Positions 52,044-60,700 of a DNA stretch of 64,000 bases are shown here, piece by piece (the first letter of the stretch is position 1; every line of letters begins with the position of its first letter). The notes below the pieces were generated by a model, which saw nothing but the letters and a program-made list of their open reading frames with translations, had not been told where the DNA came from and did no database searches. The translations under genes and the position numbers were made by a program. The DNA comes from Armatimonadota bacterium (GTDB lineage Bacteria; Armatimonadota; Fimbriimonadia; Fimbriimonadales; Fimbriimonadaceae): the NCBI GenBank assembly GCA_020438215.1, contig JAGQUX010000006.1, positions 1 to 64,000 of the forward strand. Direction: 5' to 3'.

Positions 52044-53234
52044 TTGAAAGAATCGGCAAGGCCCCTGAGAATCGCAATATTCTCTGATAGTGCCCTCCCG
52101 ATTCTGAACGGGGTGAGCGTGAGCATTGATCAGCTCATGCGACAGTTACGGGCGGAAGGACATTCCGTCCATCTCTTTACGTCGGGCACCTACAATTATT
52201 CCGAGGCAGATCCCAACATCCACCGGTTCTGGGCGGTCGAGACACCGTTTGCCAAGGGCTACCCCTTCTCCACCCCACCGTTCTATCCGATGCTACGCGA
52301 ATTTCGCAAGCATCGCTTCGATTTGGTTCACACCCACACGCCGTTTACGGTTGGCATGGTGGGGCTCCGCTGGGCTGAATCTCACAATCTGCCGGTCGTC
52401 AGCACTTATCACACCCATTACGACAAGTATTCGCACTATGTCCCGCTGATTCCCCGAGCGTACACGCGCTACAAAATCGCCAAGCACACCAACTTTTATT
52501 ACAACAGCGTGGATCATGTGATCACGCCGAGTGATGCCTCGTTCAGGTGGCTGAAACGGCACTCGGTTCATACTCCGACAACAGTAATCCCAACCGGGAT
52601 TCCAGTTCCACCTATGCTTGATGGTGCGCTTTGCCGCGCCAAACTCAATGCGCCCGTTGATCAGAAGGTTTTGCTTTATGTTGGGCGTGTCGCAATTGAA
52701 AAGAACATTGGCAGGCTTCTAGAGGCCTGCGCGAAGCTATTCCCAACTGATCCACGGCTTACCCTTTGGGTGGTGGGTGATGGTCCAGCAAAAGAGCGAT
52801 TTATGGCTCAGGCACGTGACCTTGAAATTGGGGATCGGGTCAAGTTCTGGGGAGCGGTGCCTCGAAGCGATCTCGATCCGTTTTATGCCGCCGCTGATCT
52901 ATTCACCTTCCCAAGCGTGACCGAAACTCAGGGCCTGGTTGTTGTTGAAGCGATGTCGCACGGGTTGCCTGCGGTTGTCATTCATGGGGGTGGGGCGAGC
53001 CACTCCGTCAAAGAAGGAATTAATGGACTGGTCGTTCAAAATACAACGGATCAGTTTGCCGATGCCATCCGTCAAGTGATTGAGGAAAGCTCACTTTATG
53101 ATTCCATGTGCATCGAAGCCGCACAAACCGCGAAGGAGTATTCGGTTCCCGAGATGGTGCGGAAAGTGATCGGCGTTTACCACAGCGTCCTCGGGGAGGA
53201 ACCAGTAGTTCCGGAGGAAGTTCGTGTCCTCTGA
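52044..53234 (+). CDS. Glycosyltransferase family 4
   Basis: A 396-residue GT-B enzyme. The N-terminus IAIFSDSALPILNGVSVSIDQL and the donor-site EAMSHGLPAVVIHGGGASHSV match GT4 proteins such as phosphatidylinositol or diacylglycerol glycosyltransferases. THTPFTVG and HTHYDKYSHY resemble glycolipid synthases. TTG start with GAGGAG upstream. It overlaps the membrane protein by 11 bases. Confidence 0.88.
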   Translation: MKESARPLRIAIFSDSALPILNGVSVSIDQLMRQLRAEGHSVHLFTSGTYNYSEADPNIHRFWAVETPFAKGYPFSTPPFYPMLREFRKHRFDLVHTHTPFTVGMVGLRWAESHNLPVVSTYHTHYDKYSHYVPLIPRAYTRYKIAKHTNFYYNSVDHVITPSDASFRWLKRHSVHTPTTVIPTGIPVPPMLDGALCRAKLNAPVDQKVLLYVGRVAIEKNIGRLLEACAKLFPTDPRLTLWVVGDGPAKERFMAQARDLEIGDRVKFWGAVPRSDLDPFYAAADLFTFPSVTETQGLVVVEAMSHGLPAVVIHGGGASHSVKEGINGLVVQNTTDQFADAIRQVIEESSLYDSMCIEAAQTAKEYSVPEMVRKVIGVYHSVLGEEPVVPEEVRVL

Positions 53235-54186
53235 AGCAACTCTCGCCGAAATGCATGAGGAAAAGGAATCCAGCCAGCTTTGGTTCTGGCTGACATTGCT
53301 TGGGCTCTTTCTACTTCGCGTGGCAATGGGATTTGTTGGCGTCTCGCCTGCTTTAGCCCAACCTCTAACGTTTGTCACTGCCGCCATCATCATGGGAGCG
53401 TCGTTCTTTGCACTGTTCCAGGGCGCAAAAGGGCTCTGGACAGCTCTCAAAGGGTTTATCTTTATCGGCATCGGTGTTCTGCTTCACGGCGGCGGGATCA
53501 TCTTGATGAACGGACTCAAGCTCCAAGGCGCGCCTGGAGTCTTTGTGGAGGTGTTCATCCAAATGGGGGTTCTGATCTGGTGCATGGGCTTAGGAGCTCT
53601 AGTTGCCATCCTCATCAAAGAGAAAAACCTCATCCTGCCTGTTGCGATCTTCCTGGCTGGGTTTGACGCTTTCCTCATCCTGACGCCAACTACCCCAATG
53701 GCGCAGATCGCGCAAAAGAATCCGGAGATTGTCGGCAATATTGGAATGACTGTTCCACAAGTCAAAGTCCAAACTCCAGATGAAGAGCCAAAAGCAGGAA
53801 TTGTTGATCTCGCCTACGCTGGCCCGGCCGATCTCTTCTTCGCAGCGACATTCTTTGTCTGTCTTTATCGTTACAAAATGAAAGCGAAAAAGACCGCTTT
53901 GATTCTCGGCCCAATCCTGTTCCTTTATCTCATTCTCGTGATGAGTGTGGGCATCCCACTGCCCGCTCTTGTTCCTATTGGACTGACTGTTCTATTAGTC
54001 AACGCTGGCGAGTTCAAGCTCAAAAAGGATGAGAAACTCGCGGTGGGGTTTGTGGCGTTGATCGCTCTCGGGCTGGCGGGATTTGGGCTCTATAAGCGCG
54101 CCACTTACAAGCCACCTGCTGAAGAAGAGACCACTCTTGAACTTCCCGGCGGCACTCCTCCACCAGAACTACAATCTCAGCCTTGA
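53224..54186 (+). CDS. Multi-pass membrane protein, unknown function
   Basis: A 320-residue protein with about 8 to 9 hydrophobic helices and no soluble domain. The last 30 residues are Pro/Glu-rich. No family recognised. GTG start follows GGAGGAA. It is coupled to the GT4 gene, so a lipid or glycan transport role is possible. Confidence 0.6.
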   Translation: MSSEATLAEMHEEKESSQLWFWLTLLGLFLLRVAMGFVGVSPALAQPLTFVTAAIIMGASFFALFQGAKGLWTALKGFIFIGIGVLLHGGGIILMNGLKLQGAPGVFVEVFIQMGVLIWCMGLGALVAILIKEKNLILPVAIFLAGFDAFLILTPTTPMAQIAQKNPEIVGNIGMTVPQVKVQTPDEEPKAGIVDLAYAGPADLFFAATFFVCLYRYKMKAKKTALILGPILFLYLILVMSVGIPLPALVPIGLTVLLVNAGEFKLKKDEKLAVGFVALIALGLAGFGLYKRATYKPPAEEETTLELPGGTPPPELQSQP

Positions 54187-55085
54187 CAAGCAGACAAAAC
54201 TGCCTGATGCACTTTGCTCGGTGAAGTGCGCCCGAGTTCCTGCCAAATCGGCTCGGAAGCAAGTGCGAGTTTAGAGAGATCAACCCCAGTTTGTACACCG
54301 CTCCGCTCCAAGAAATAGACTAAATCTTCCATCGCGAGATTGCCACCAGCTCCCGGGGCATAGGGACATCCACCAAGCCCACCTGCGCTCGCGTCAAACG
54401 AACGGTAGCCACGTCGCCACATTGCCTCTACATTCGCGATCGCTGTCCCGCGCGTATCGTGGAAGTGCCAGGCAATCATTTCGACATCAATCGAATCTTC
54501 CAAAACATGAGCTAAAGCTTCGACTTCTGCCGGCACAGCAACTCCAATCGTCTCACCCAAGCAGATTTCATTGACACCCATTTGAGCAAGCTCCATGACC
54601 ACTGGTTTGACTTGATCGGGGGCAACGCGACCTTCGTACGGGCACTCGATGACAGTCGAAACGTATCCTCGTACAAAGCCTTTTGGGTGCACTTTCCGGA
54701 ATTCAGTCATGATCTCGCGGAAATTCGCGAGCGATTCAGCAATAGTCGCATTAATATTTTTCTTGGTGAAAGACTCGCTAGCGGCGGTAAACAGTGCAAT
54801 CCGGTCGATTCCCGTCTCAAGGGCACGCTCCAAGCCCTTCTGGTTCGGTACGAGGGCAGAATACAATGCGCCGCGATCCATCGGCAAAGCCGCAATCAGA
54901 TCCATCGCGTCCCCAAGCTGGGGCACCCACTTCGGCGAAACAAAACTTGTGATTTCAATCTCTCGAAGCCCAGAGTCCAGTAAGCAATTGATGAAAGACA
55001 GCTTGGATTCGGTGGAAATTGGCGTCTTCTCGTTTTGGAGCCCATCTCGCGGGCCGACTTCAATCAATCGTACAGCAGAGGGCAT
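54177..55085 (-). CDS. mvaB: Hydroxymethylglutaryl-CoA lyase
   Basis: Splits HMG-CoA into acetoacetate and acetyl-CoA, the last step of leucine breakdown; 302 residues. Motifs: VGPRDGLQNE (catalytic region) and GASAGGLGGCPYAPGAGGN with the active-site Cys. It is the last gene of the operon described at 56238-57770. Confidence 0.93.
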   Translation of the reverse strand: MPSAVRLIEVGPRDGLQNEKTPISTESKLSFINCLLDSGLREIEITSFVSPKWVPQLGDAMDLIAALPMDRGALYSALVPNQKGLERALETGIDRIALFTAASESFTKKNINATIAESLANFREIMTEFRKVHPKGFVRGYVSTVIECPYEGRVAPDQVKPVVMELAQMGVNEICLGETIGVAVPAEVEALAHVLEDSIDVEMIAWHFHDTRGTAIANVEAMWRRGYRSFDASAGGLGGCPYAPGAGGNLAMEDLVYFLERSGVQTGVDLSKLALASEPIWQELGRTSPSKVHQAVLSACQG

Positions 55086-55528
55086 TAGGCATCCCCTTCC
55101 GGTTCAACCAAAGCAAGAAGCTGTCCCTCTGCAACCTGGTCACCAACGGCAACATCAATCGACTTGACCTTGCCAGAAATCCCGACGGAAATGGATTGCT
55201 GCATTTTCATTGCCTCGAGAACTAGCAGCTTCTCACCCATTTCTACGCTATCGCCAACGGAGGCAGAGACTTCCACGATCTGACCTGGCATGGGGGCTCT
55301 CGCCTCACCAGAAGCAGCACCGCCCACTTTCGATCGACCACGAACAAATTTATTGAGAACATAAGTTTGACCGGCGTAGGAAACGTGAACGGTATCGCCT
55401 TTCTTGACGGCGAGGGCAGTTTTCATACCTTCGGGAGTGCGGACAAGAAGTCGATCCTTGCCCGGCTCTACAGTTACAGAATCCGTGACTTCGAGTTCAA
55501 TTTCGTTGTCTCCGAGAATCCACTTCAT
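55085..55528 (-). CDS. Biotin carboxyl-carrier (acyl-CoA carboxylase) protein
   Basis: A 147-residue biotinyl domain protein. The C-terminal half is a biotinyl fold with VLEAMKMQ, the biotinylated Lys in EAMKM. The N-terminal half is a short beta-rich segment typical of methylcrotonyl/propionyl-CoA carboxylase alpha-subunit ends. Overlaps its neighbours. The matching carboxylase genes are not in the window. Confidence 0.85.
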   Translation of the reverse strand: MKWILGDNEIELEVTDSVTVEPGKDRLLVRTPEGMKTALAVKKGDTVHVSYAGQTYVLNKFVRGRSKVGGAASGEARAPMPGQIVEVSASVGDSVEMGEKLLVLEAMKMQQSISVGISGKVKSIDVAVGDQVAEGQLLALVEPEGDA

Positions 55529-56241
55529 GCTCCAACCCCTATTTTTGACTTTTTGGCCTCTATCACGGCTTGGATGAAAGCGTCGAAGATTCTCGCAGAT
55601 TCATCGACTTCGGTTCGCTCTGGGTGCCACTGCAGACCAACGAACCAGCGTCCTTCGGTGGACTCGATTGCTTCAACCGTTCCATCTTCATGCCAAGCGA
55701 CTTCCTTCAACCCATCGCCAACGCGATTAACAGCCTGGTGGTGCCAAGACTTTCCTTGGGCAGAGTCCCCCACCATGTTGTGGAGCTTCGTTCCTGCCTC
55801 TACGCGGTAATCCTGAACCGGATCGCCTCGATGACCGTCGTGTCCGAGTTGGTCCGGAATGTGCTGGTGAATGGTGCCCCCCTGAAGGATATTCACAAGT
55901 TGACAGCCGTAGCAAATTCCCAAAATCGGCGCTTCTGGACTGATTGATCTAAAGAGTTCAACTTCCGTGTCAGTTCGATCTTTGAACTCAGGCTGAGCTT
56001 CGGGATGCAACTCTTCGCCCCACATTTCCGAATCAAAATCTCCGCCACCTGGGATCACCCACCCATCAATGAGGGGAGCAATGGAAGCCACATCTGCTCC
56101 GGGTGGAATAAGTATCGGAGCCCCACCCGCCGCAATCACTCGATCCACATAGTCGCGCTCAATATAGTAACGACCATTCTCGCGCCCGCTTCGCGGGCTC
56201 GTCATCGCACTCGTTGTGATCGCAATGATGGGCAAGCTCAT
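55525..56241 (-). CDS. Class I glutamine amidotransferase / peptidase C26
   Basis: A 238-residue amidotransferase-like hydrolase. The nucleophile Cys is in LGICYGCQ, and His-Glu of the triad in LQWHPERT. This family includes gamma-glutamyl-GABA hydrolase (PuuD). It is oddly placed inside the operon, coupled on both sides. Confidence 0.88.
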   Translation of the reverse strand: MSLPIIAITTSAMTSPRSGRENGRYYIERDYVDRVIAAGGAPILIPPGADVASIAPLIDGWVIPGGGDFDSEMWGEELHPEAQPEFKDRTDTEVELFRSISPEAPILGICYGCQLVNILQGGTIHQHIPDQLGHDGHRGDPVQDYRVEAGTKLHNMVGDSAQGKSWHHQAVNRVGDGLKEVAWHEDGTVEAIESTEGRWFVGLQWHPERTEVDESARIFDAFIQAVIEAKKSKIGVGA

Positions 56242-57770
56242 GAAATCAGATTCCGGATGTTCTCAACGTTTGATTTAATCGTATTAAGGAATTCTGCTCC
56301 ACCAACCCCGTTGATGAGCCGGTGGTCAATCGTGATGCCGATGTTCGCACACCGCATGAATTTGAGTTCATTAGTGTCGTTCGCGAGCCCGTTGTATGCC
56401 TCACCCAAGAAGATTGTCGCAACCCCTGGAGGAACAACGACGGCCATTGCATCGCGGATGCCATAGCCCTGCATATTGGTGATGCTGAGCGTCACCGATT
56501 CGTCGGCTTGATCTTGGCCATCACGCGCTTCGAGAATTCGTTCACGGGCGAGTTTGGCAAAGTCCGTCCAATGGAGAGTGTCCGCATCCGGAACGACAGC
56601 AACAACCAGTTCATCACCGGGACGTGCCACGGCAATCCCTAGCTGGATATTTTCGTAAGTACGGATCGCTTCATCACCGCGTAGCGTTGAGCGCATGATC
56701 GGGTGATCGGCGCAAGCTTTGGCAACCGCGTAAGCAAAAATCGTGAAGGTGCTCGGCTGGAAATCTCCGCCAGCGGCTTTGTATTCTTCCCGCGCGGCTT
56801 CAATCCCCGACCAATCGGCTACTACAGACATCATGCCAGGAACAACAAGCTGGTTTCCGCGTTGGAGGCGGCTGGAAAGAATACGTTGGCGACCAGCGAA
56901 CGGAACATCAGTAAAGCGTTTGCCTGAACTGGAAACCCCGGTGGTTGGCCCGCTGATTGGAGCTTGTGCAGGAGTTACGGTTCCTCCGGCAAGGAAAGCG
57001 TCGACGTCGCTCGGGAGGAGGTTCTTGCCGGTTGCTGGGATTGCCGCAACCTGCTCGTCGGTCAATCCACGATCTTTGGCATAGGCGCGGGTTCGAGGAG
57101 GCAAGTCTCGTCGGCGTCCCGCATTGCTCATTGGCGCGGATTTCGCCGCCGCAGGTGCGGGTGCGGCGGAACTCACCACTTCCAACTGAACTGGGGCAGC
57201 ATCAGCAACTGCATCGCTGGTGCGGATGCGAGCGACTTCGGCCCCAATCGCGAGGACTTCATCAACCTCAGCCAGCCATTCCACCATCACACCCGCGTGA
57301 GGACACTCCACATCCATGACGGCTTTGTCGGTTTCCATCTGGTAAATCGCTTCATCGCGGGAGATAGCATCGCCAGCCTCTTTAAGCTTGGCAACCAGGC
57401 GAGCTTCTTGCAAACCTTCCCCGATCGCGGGGATGCGGAGCGAAACAACTCCATCTCCTGCAGGAGCAGGAGCTGAAGAAGCTGGCGCAGGAGCGTTTTC
57501 AGCCGTTGGAGCAACTGTCGGTGCGCCGCTATTGACTTCCATGACCATGACATCGGCACCAATCGGCATCACTTGGTCAACGGCACCAATCCAGCGGACA
57601 ACTGTGCCTTCGAATGGGCTCTCAACGTCCATGACTGCCTTATCAGTCTCCATTTGGTAAATGATTTCATCACGCTTGACGTGTTCGCCCGGTTGCTTGA
57701 GAATAGCAACGACGCGGGCTTCTTGAAGACCTTCACCAATGGCAGGGATTTGTAACGAGATTTCTGACAT
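56238..57770 (-). CDS. 2-oxo acid dehydrogenase E2 (dihydrolipoyl acyltransferase)
   Basis: A 510-residue E2 component. Two lipoyl domains (residues 1-80 and 108-185) share a near-identical opening IPAIGEGLQEAR and each carry METDKAVMDVE, with lipoyl Lys at 44 and 149. A peripheral subunit-binding domain (PRTRAYAKDRGLTDEQV) and a catalytic domain with DHRLING (His483) follow. The usual Asp of DHRxxDG is Asn487. Neighbours, HMG-CoA lyase and a biotin carrier, suggest a branched-chain (leucine) E2. No E1 or E3 gene is nearby. ATG 57770 follows GGAG. Confidence 0.88.
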   Translation of the reverse strand: MSEISLQIPAIGEGLQEARVVAILKQPGEHVKRDEIIYQMETDKAVMDVESPFEGTVVRWIGAVDQVMPIGADVMVMEVNSGAPTVAPTAENAPAPASSAPAPAGDGVVSLRIPAIGEGLQEARLVAKLKEAGDAISRDEAIYQMETDKAVMDVECPHAGVMVEWLAEVDEVLAIGAEVARIRTSDAVADAAPVQLEVVSSAAPAPAAAKSAPMSNAGRRRDLPPRTRAYAKDRGLTDEQVAAIPATGKNLLPSDVDAFLAGGTVTPAQAPISGPTTGVSSSGKRFTDVPFAGRQRILSSRLQRGNQLVVPGMMSVVADWSGIEAAREEYKAAGGDFQPSTFTIFAYAVAKACADHPIMRSTLRGDEAIRTYENIQLGIAVARPGDELVVAVVPDADTLHWTDFAKLARERILEARDGQDQADESVTLSITNMQGYGIRDAMAVVVPPGVATIFLGEAYNGLANDTNELKFMRCANIGITIDHRLINGVGGAEFLNTIKSNVENIRNLIS

Positions 57771-57861
57771 GAACGCTCCGTGTTTTTCAGGAATGCACCC
57801 AGTTTGACATAGGTCAATCCCAGGTTGAAAGAGAGGGTCCCTTCGCAAAAAAGTCCGGCGG

Positions 57862-57867
57862 TATAAT
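57862..57867 (+). promoter_or_regulatory. -10 TATAAT for rplK
   Basis: A perfect TATAAT; the leader would be about 75 bases and includes a possible hairpin near 57896-57925. Confidence 0.55.
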
Positions 57868-57949
57868 TTGCCCTTGCCTCGACCCTAGATTCTTGCAGCT
57901 TCCCTTGGCAGGAACCAGGTTCAGATGCGATTTTTCCAAGGACTTAACA

Positions 57950-58375
57950 ATGTCAAAGAAAGTTGCCAGTATTGTCAAATTGAACATTCCTGCCGGGAAG
58001 GGTAATCCATCTCCTCCGGTTGGCCCTGCGCTTGGTCAAGCCGGCGTCAACATGATGGAATTCCTCAAGAAGTTCAACGAAATGACTGCTCCCCAAATGG
58101 GAAGCACTCTTCCGGTCGAAATCACTGTTTTTGAGGATCGTTCCTACACCTTTATCGTCAAGCAGCCGCTGATGAGCGACCTCATCAAGAAGGCTCTGAA
58201 CATTCCGAAAGGCTCCAGCAACCCATCCAAAGAGGTTGCCGGGATGCTGACCAAGGAAAAAGCTCTCGAAGTTGCGCGGGCGAAAATGCCTGACCTCAAC
58301 ACCGATGACGAAGAGCAAGCCATCCGAATCGTAGCGGGTACCGCACGGTCGATGGGAATTGACACGAACTTCTAA
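57950..58375 (+). CDS. rplK: 50S ribosomal protein L11
   Basis: Large-subunit stalk-base protein; 141 residues. GKGNPSPPVGPALGQAGVNMMEF is the L11 signature, then KGSSNPSKEVAGML. AAGGAC precedes the ATG. The usual rplA partner does not follow. Confidence 0.97.
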   Translation: MSKKVASIVKLNIPAGKGNPSPPVGPALGQAGVNMMEFLKKFNEMTAPQMGSTLPVEITVFEDRSYTFIVKQPLMSDLIKKALNIPKGSSNPSKEVAGMLTKEKALEVARAKMPDLNTDDEEQAIRIVAGTARSMGIDTNF

Positions 58376-58415
58376 AGTAAGTTCTTCCGTCAATCACTTC
58401 GTGTGTTTCTTTGGG

Positions 58416-58443
58416 AAGCGGGATCCGCAAAGGTCCCGCTTTT
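58416..58443 (+). terminator. Rho-independent terminator after rplK
   Basis: GCGGGA (58418-58423) pairs with TCCCGC (58434-58439), extended by outer AA/TT and inner CC/GG, then TTTT. Confidence 0.85.
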
Positions 58444-58512
58444 CCATACTTTTTTGGTTTTCAGCCTACTAATTTAATGGCGCGCACACGCTGTGCGCTG
58501 TGTGTTTCTAAG

Positions 58513-59079
58513 ATGAAACTTCGTTACCTGACCGGATTCCTTGTTCTGGCCGCCGCGATTTCGTTCGCTGGGCCAGAAACCGAATCGTTTGGCCCCGGCC
58601 AAGCGATCGCTGATGAAATCCGATCAGCTGCGGGAGCGGATGCCGCATTCGTTCCCGCCGGAGTTCTCAATGAAAACGCGAAAGGCGATCTCGCCTCTTA
58701 TCTCCAGTTTCCCGGCGACCAGATCGCCGTAGTAAAACTGACAGGCGCACAGATCAAAGCGGCCTTAGAGCGATCGGTTTCGCTCTACCCTTCCCCGAAC
58801 CCCAGCTTCCTCCAGATTTCTGGTCTGGATGTGAACTTCAAGAAGTCAGCGGAAGCAGAATCTCGCGTTACGGGCGTGACCATCAACGGGTCGGCGCTGG
58901 AAATGGGTTCCAGTTATGAAGTCGCGATGCCAAACTCATTGGCTCGTGGTGGGCTGGGTTACTTCACCATCTGGAAGAAGGAAGCGGTTGTGCGGACACT
59001 CCCCGGCACAACGCTGGAAAGCTTGCTGAAAGGCAAGAGCGGGAATGTGAAAGAGACTCGCTGGCACGCAGGCGAGTAA
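58513..59079 (+). CDS. Secreted stand-alone 5'-nucleotidase C-terminal domain
   Basis: A 188-residue exported protein with signal peptide ending near SFA. The mature part matches only the C-terminal domain of UshA-type 5'-nucleotidases. It has an AIADEIRSAAGADAAF segment, VVKLTGAQIKAALERSVS, FLQISGLDV and NSLARGGLGYF. The N-terminal metallophosphatase domain is missing, so it should not hydrolyse nucleotides alone. It could be a substrate-binding or regulatory subunit. Confidence 0.75.
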   Translation: MKLRYLTGFLVLAAAISFAGPETESFGPGQAIADEIRSAAGADAAFVPAGVLNENAKGDLASYLQFPGDQIAVVKLTGAQIKAALERSVSLYPSPNPSFLQISGLDVNFKKSAEAESRVTGVTINGSALEMGSSYEVAMPNSLARGGLGYFTIWKKEAVVRTLPGTTLESLLKGKSGNVKETRWHAGE

Positions 59080-59085
59080 ATCCCT

Positions 59086-59091
59086 TATACT
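59086..59091 (+). promoter_or_regulatory. -10-like TATACT, leaderless arrangement
   Basis: TATACT ends six bases before the ATG at 59098. Confidence 0.55.
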
Positions 59092-59097
59092 TCTGGC

Positions 59098-59769
59098 ATG
59101 AGCAAGTGGGGATGGCCAAAGACACGAGAAAAGTGGAGATTCCAGCTCATCTTCAGCACTTTGATTTTGGTTCCGGGCCTAAGCTTTGTCTTTTGGCAAT
59201 ACCAGGTCGCAAAATTCCGATTTGAACTCGGCCCTCATACAGACTTGAGAATAATGACGGTTGCACAAGAAACTGTTGACCCGAAAAATGAGTTGTTCCC
59301 TAGACTTGAGGAGACACCGAAAACTGTTGTTATTGAAGTGATCGGTGTTCGTGTTGCGACCAATCTAGCTTCTCTAGAAAGCGACTTCAATTCCATAAAT
59401 GTTCTTATAATTGCCCGTATGCAAGATTTTGTTGACTCCAGGCTTGATGGGTACCATCTAAAGATCTACACTGAGTTCGCGAAAGACAACCCAATCCCAT
59501 TGTCTATCCGAGGCATCAAGCCTGAACTGCGGTGGCTCTCATATCATGAGGGAGAAGTGAACTACCTGATCGACCCTTCCTTTGAAAGGGAGCCGTATGA
59601 TACGAAATTTCGAGAAAACCCACAAATCCAACCGCGCGAATTCTCCAACTGCATCAAAACCGAGTTCAAAACGTGGGAGGAAGCCACCCCACTCCTGAAT
59701 GACAGCCTCGTCTTCCTTATCTGGAAGGACGGCTATGGCGTCGCCCTCAACGACCCACCACAGAACTAA
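59098..59769 (+). CDS. Hypothetical membrane-anchored protein
   Basis: Unrecognised, 223 residues. One N-terminal helix (about 18-36), then a soluble domain with no clear motif. Base use looks more AT-rich than its neighbours. It overlaps the convergent M48 gene by four bases. Confidence 0.55.
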   Translation: MSKWGWPKTREKWRFQLIFSTLILVPGLSFVFWQYQVAKFRFELGPHTDLRIMTVAQETVDPKNELFPRLEETPKTVVIEVIGVRVATNLASLESDFNSINVLIIARMQDFVDSRLDGYHLKIYTEFAKDNPIPLSIRGIKPELRWLSYHEGEVNYLIDPSFEREPYDTKFRENPQIQPREFSNCIKTEFKTWEEATPLLNDSLVFLIWKDGYGVALNDPPQN

Positions 59770-60626
59770 GCCGTCGTTTCTGCCTTCACCTTCGGATAGT
59801 TCCCCGCCAGAATCCGCGTGAGATTCCCTTCATCGTGCCACTGCTCCAAATCGCGGACGCGGTGCACTGCAAACGGGTGAGTTGACATCATTCCGTAAGT
59901 CATGAAGATCAGGATTTTGCCCAGCGAATCCAGAAAATCCATGTTCTGGTAAGTGCGCGCTTGATCGAGAAACGCATCCAAATTCGATTCATTGGAAAGC
60001 CGATTTGGGCCTCCCGCCAGCATCATGTTCACACTCGCCGAGGTCTTGAAATCCTGCGAACACAAGAGCCCCGCTCGATCAGCGGTGAATTCGGCTTGCC
60101 GTGACCATTCAAAGAACGCCGCAATCAATGCAATCTGGGCGGCATCGCTCAGCCCAAAAGTGCGCCGACCCAACAGCTCCATGATCTTGATAATGCTCTG
60201 AGCGATAGACATGTACAGCACGTGCCCCGCCTTGATATGGCCCAGCTCGTGCCCGATCAAGTGATACAGGCCATCTTCATCCAGCGCATCGACAATAGAA
60301 GATCGAAGCGTAATGTAGCTCCGCTGAACCCCACCGGCAAACGCGTTTGTGAACGGGTTATTGCTGATATAGAGCTCCGGCTCGGGCATATCCATAATTT
60401 CGCAACAATCCTTGAGAATGTTGTGGAGCGAAGGATATTGACGCGGCCCGCATCGCACCGAAACGGCCATGTTTTGGCAATACATCCAGCGATCAACCCC
60501 GGATTCATGGAATTTCTCAACCACCTTCGGGAGAATGGGAATCTTCTTGAGGCCCTCAAGGGCTTTGCGATCTGTTTCCGCCACAAAGGCGTCCACACTA
60601 ATTTCAGGGAATGTCTTTCGTTTCAT
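59766..60626 (-). CDS. M48-family metallopeptidase
   Basis: A 286-residue zinc peptidase. Catalytic HELGH in LIGHELGHIKAGHV, third ligand Glu in SRQAEFTADRAG. Domain resembles HtpX/Oma1/LoiP types. No strong membrane helix is obvious. The ATG at 60626 is chosen; a TTG at 60698 would add 24 residues. Confidence 0.85.
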   Translation of the reverse strand: MKRKTFPEISVDAFVAETDRKALEGLKKIPILPKVVEKFHESGVDRWMYCQNMAVSVRCGPRQYPSLHNILKDCCEIMDMPEPELYISNNPFTNAFAGGVQRSYITLRSSIVDALDEDGLYHLIGHELGHIKAGHVLYMSIAQSIIKIMELLGRRTFGLSDAAQIALIAAFFEWSRQAEFTADRAGLLCSQDFKTSASVNMMLAGGPNRLSNESNLDAFLDQARTYQNMDFLDSLGKILIFMTYGMMSTHPFAVHRVRDLEQWHDEGNLTRILAGNYPKVKAETTA

Positions 60627-60688
60627 CGCCGATGCTCTTTTTGCATGATACGCACGAAGGGTCTCCTGCGTTGACCTCTTTTCATGGA

Positions 60689-60694
60689 TAGACT
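60689..60694 (+). promoter_or_regulatory. -10-like TAGACT, leaderless arrangement for phzF
   Basis: TAGACT ends six bases before the ATG at 60701. Confidence 0.5.
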
Positions 60695-60700
60695 GCAAAA

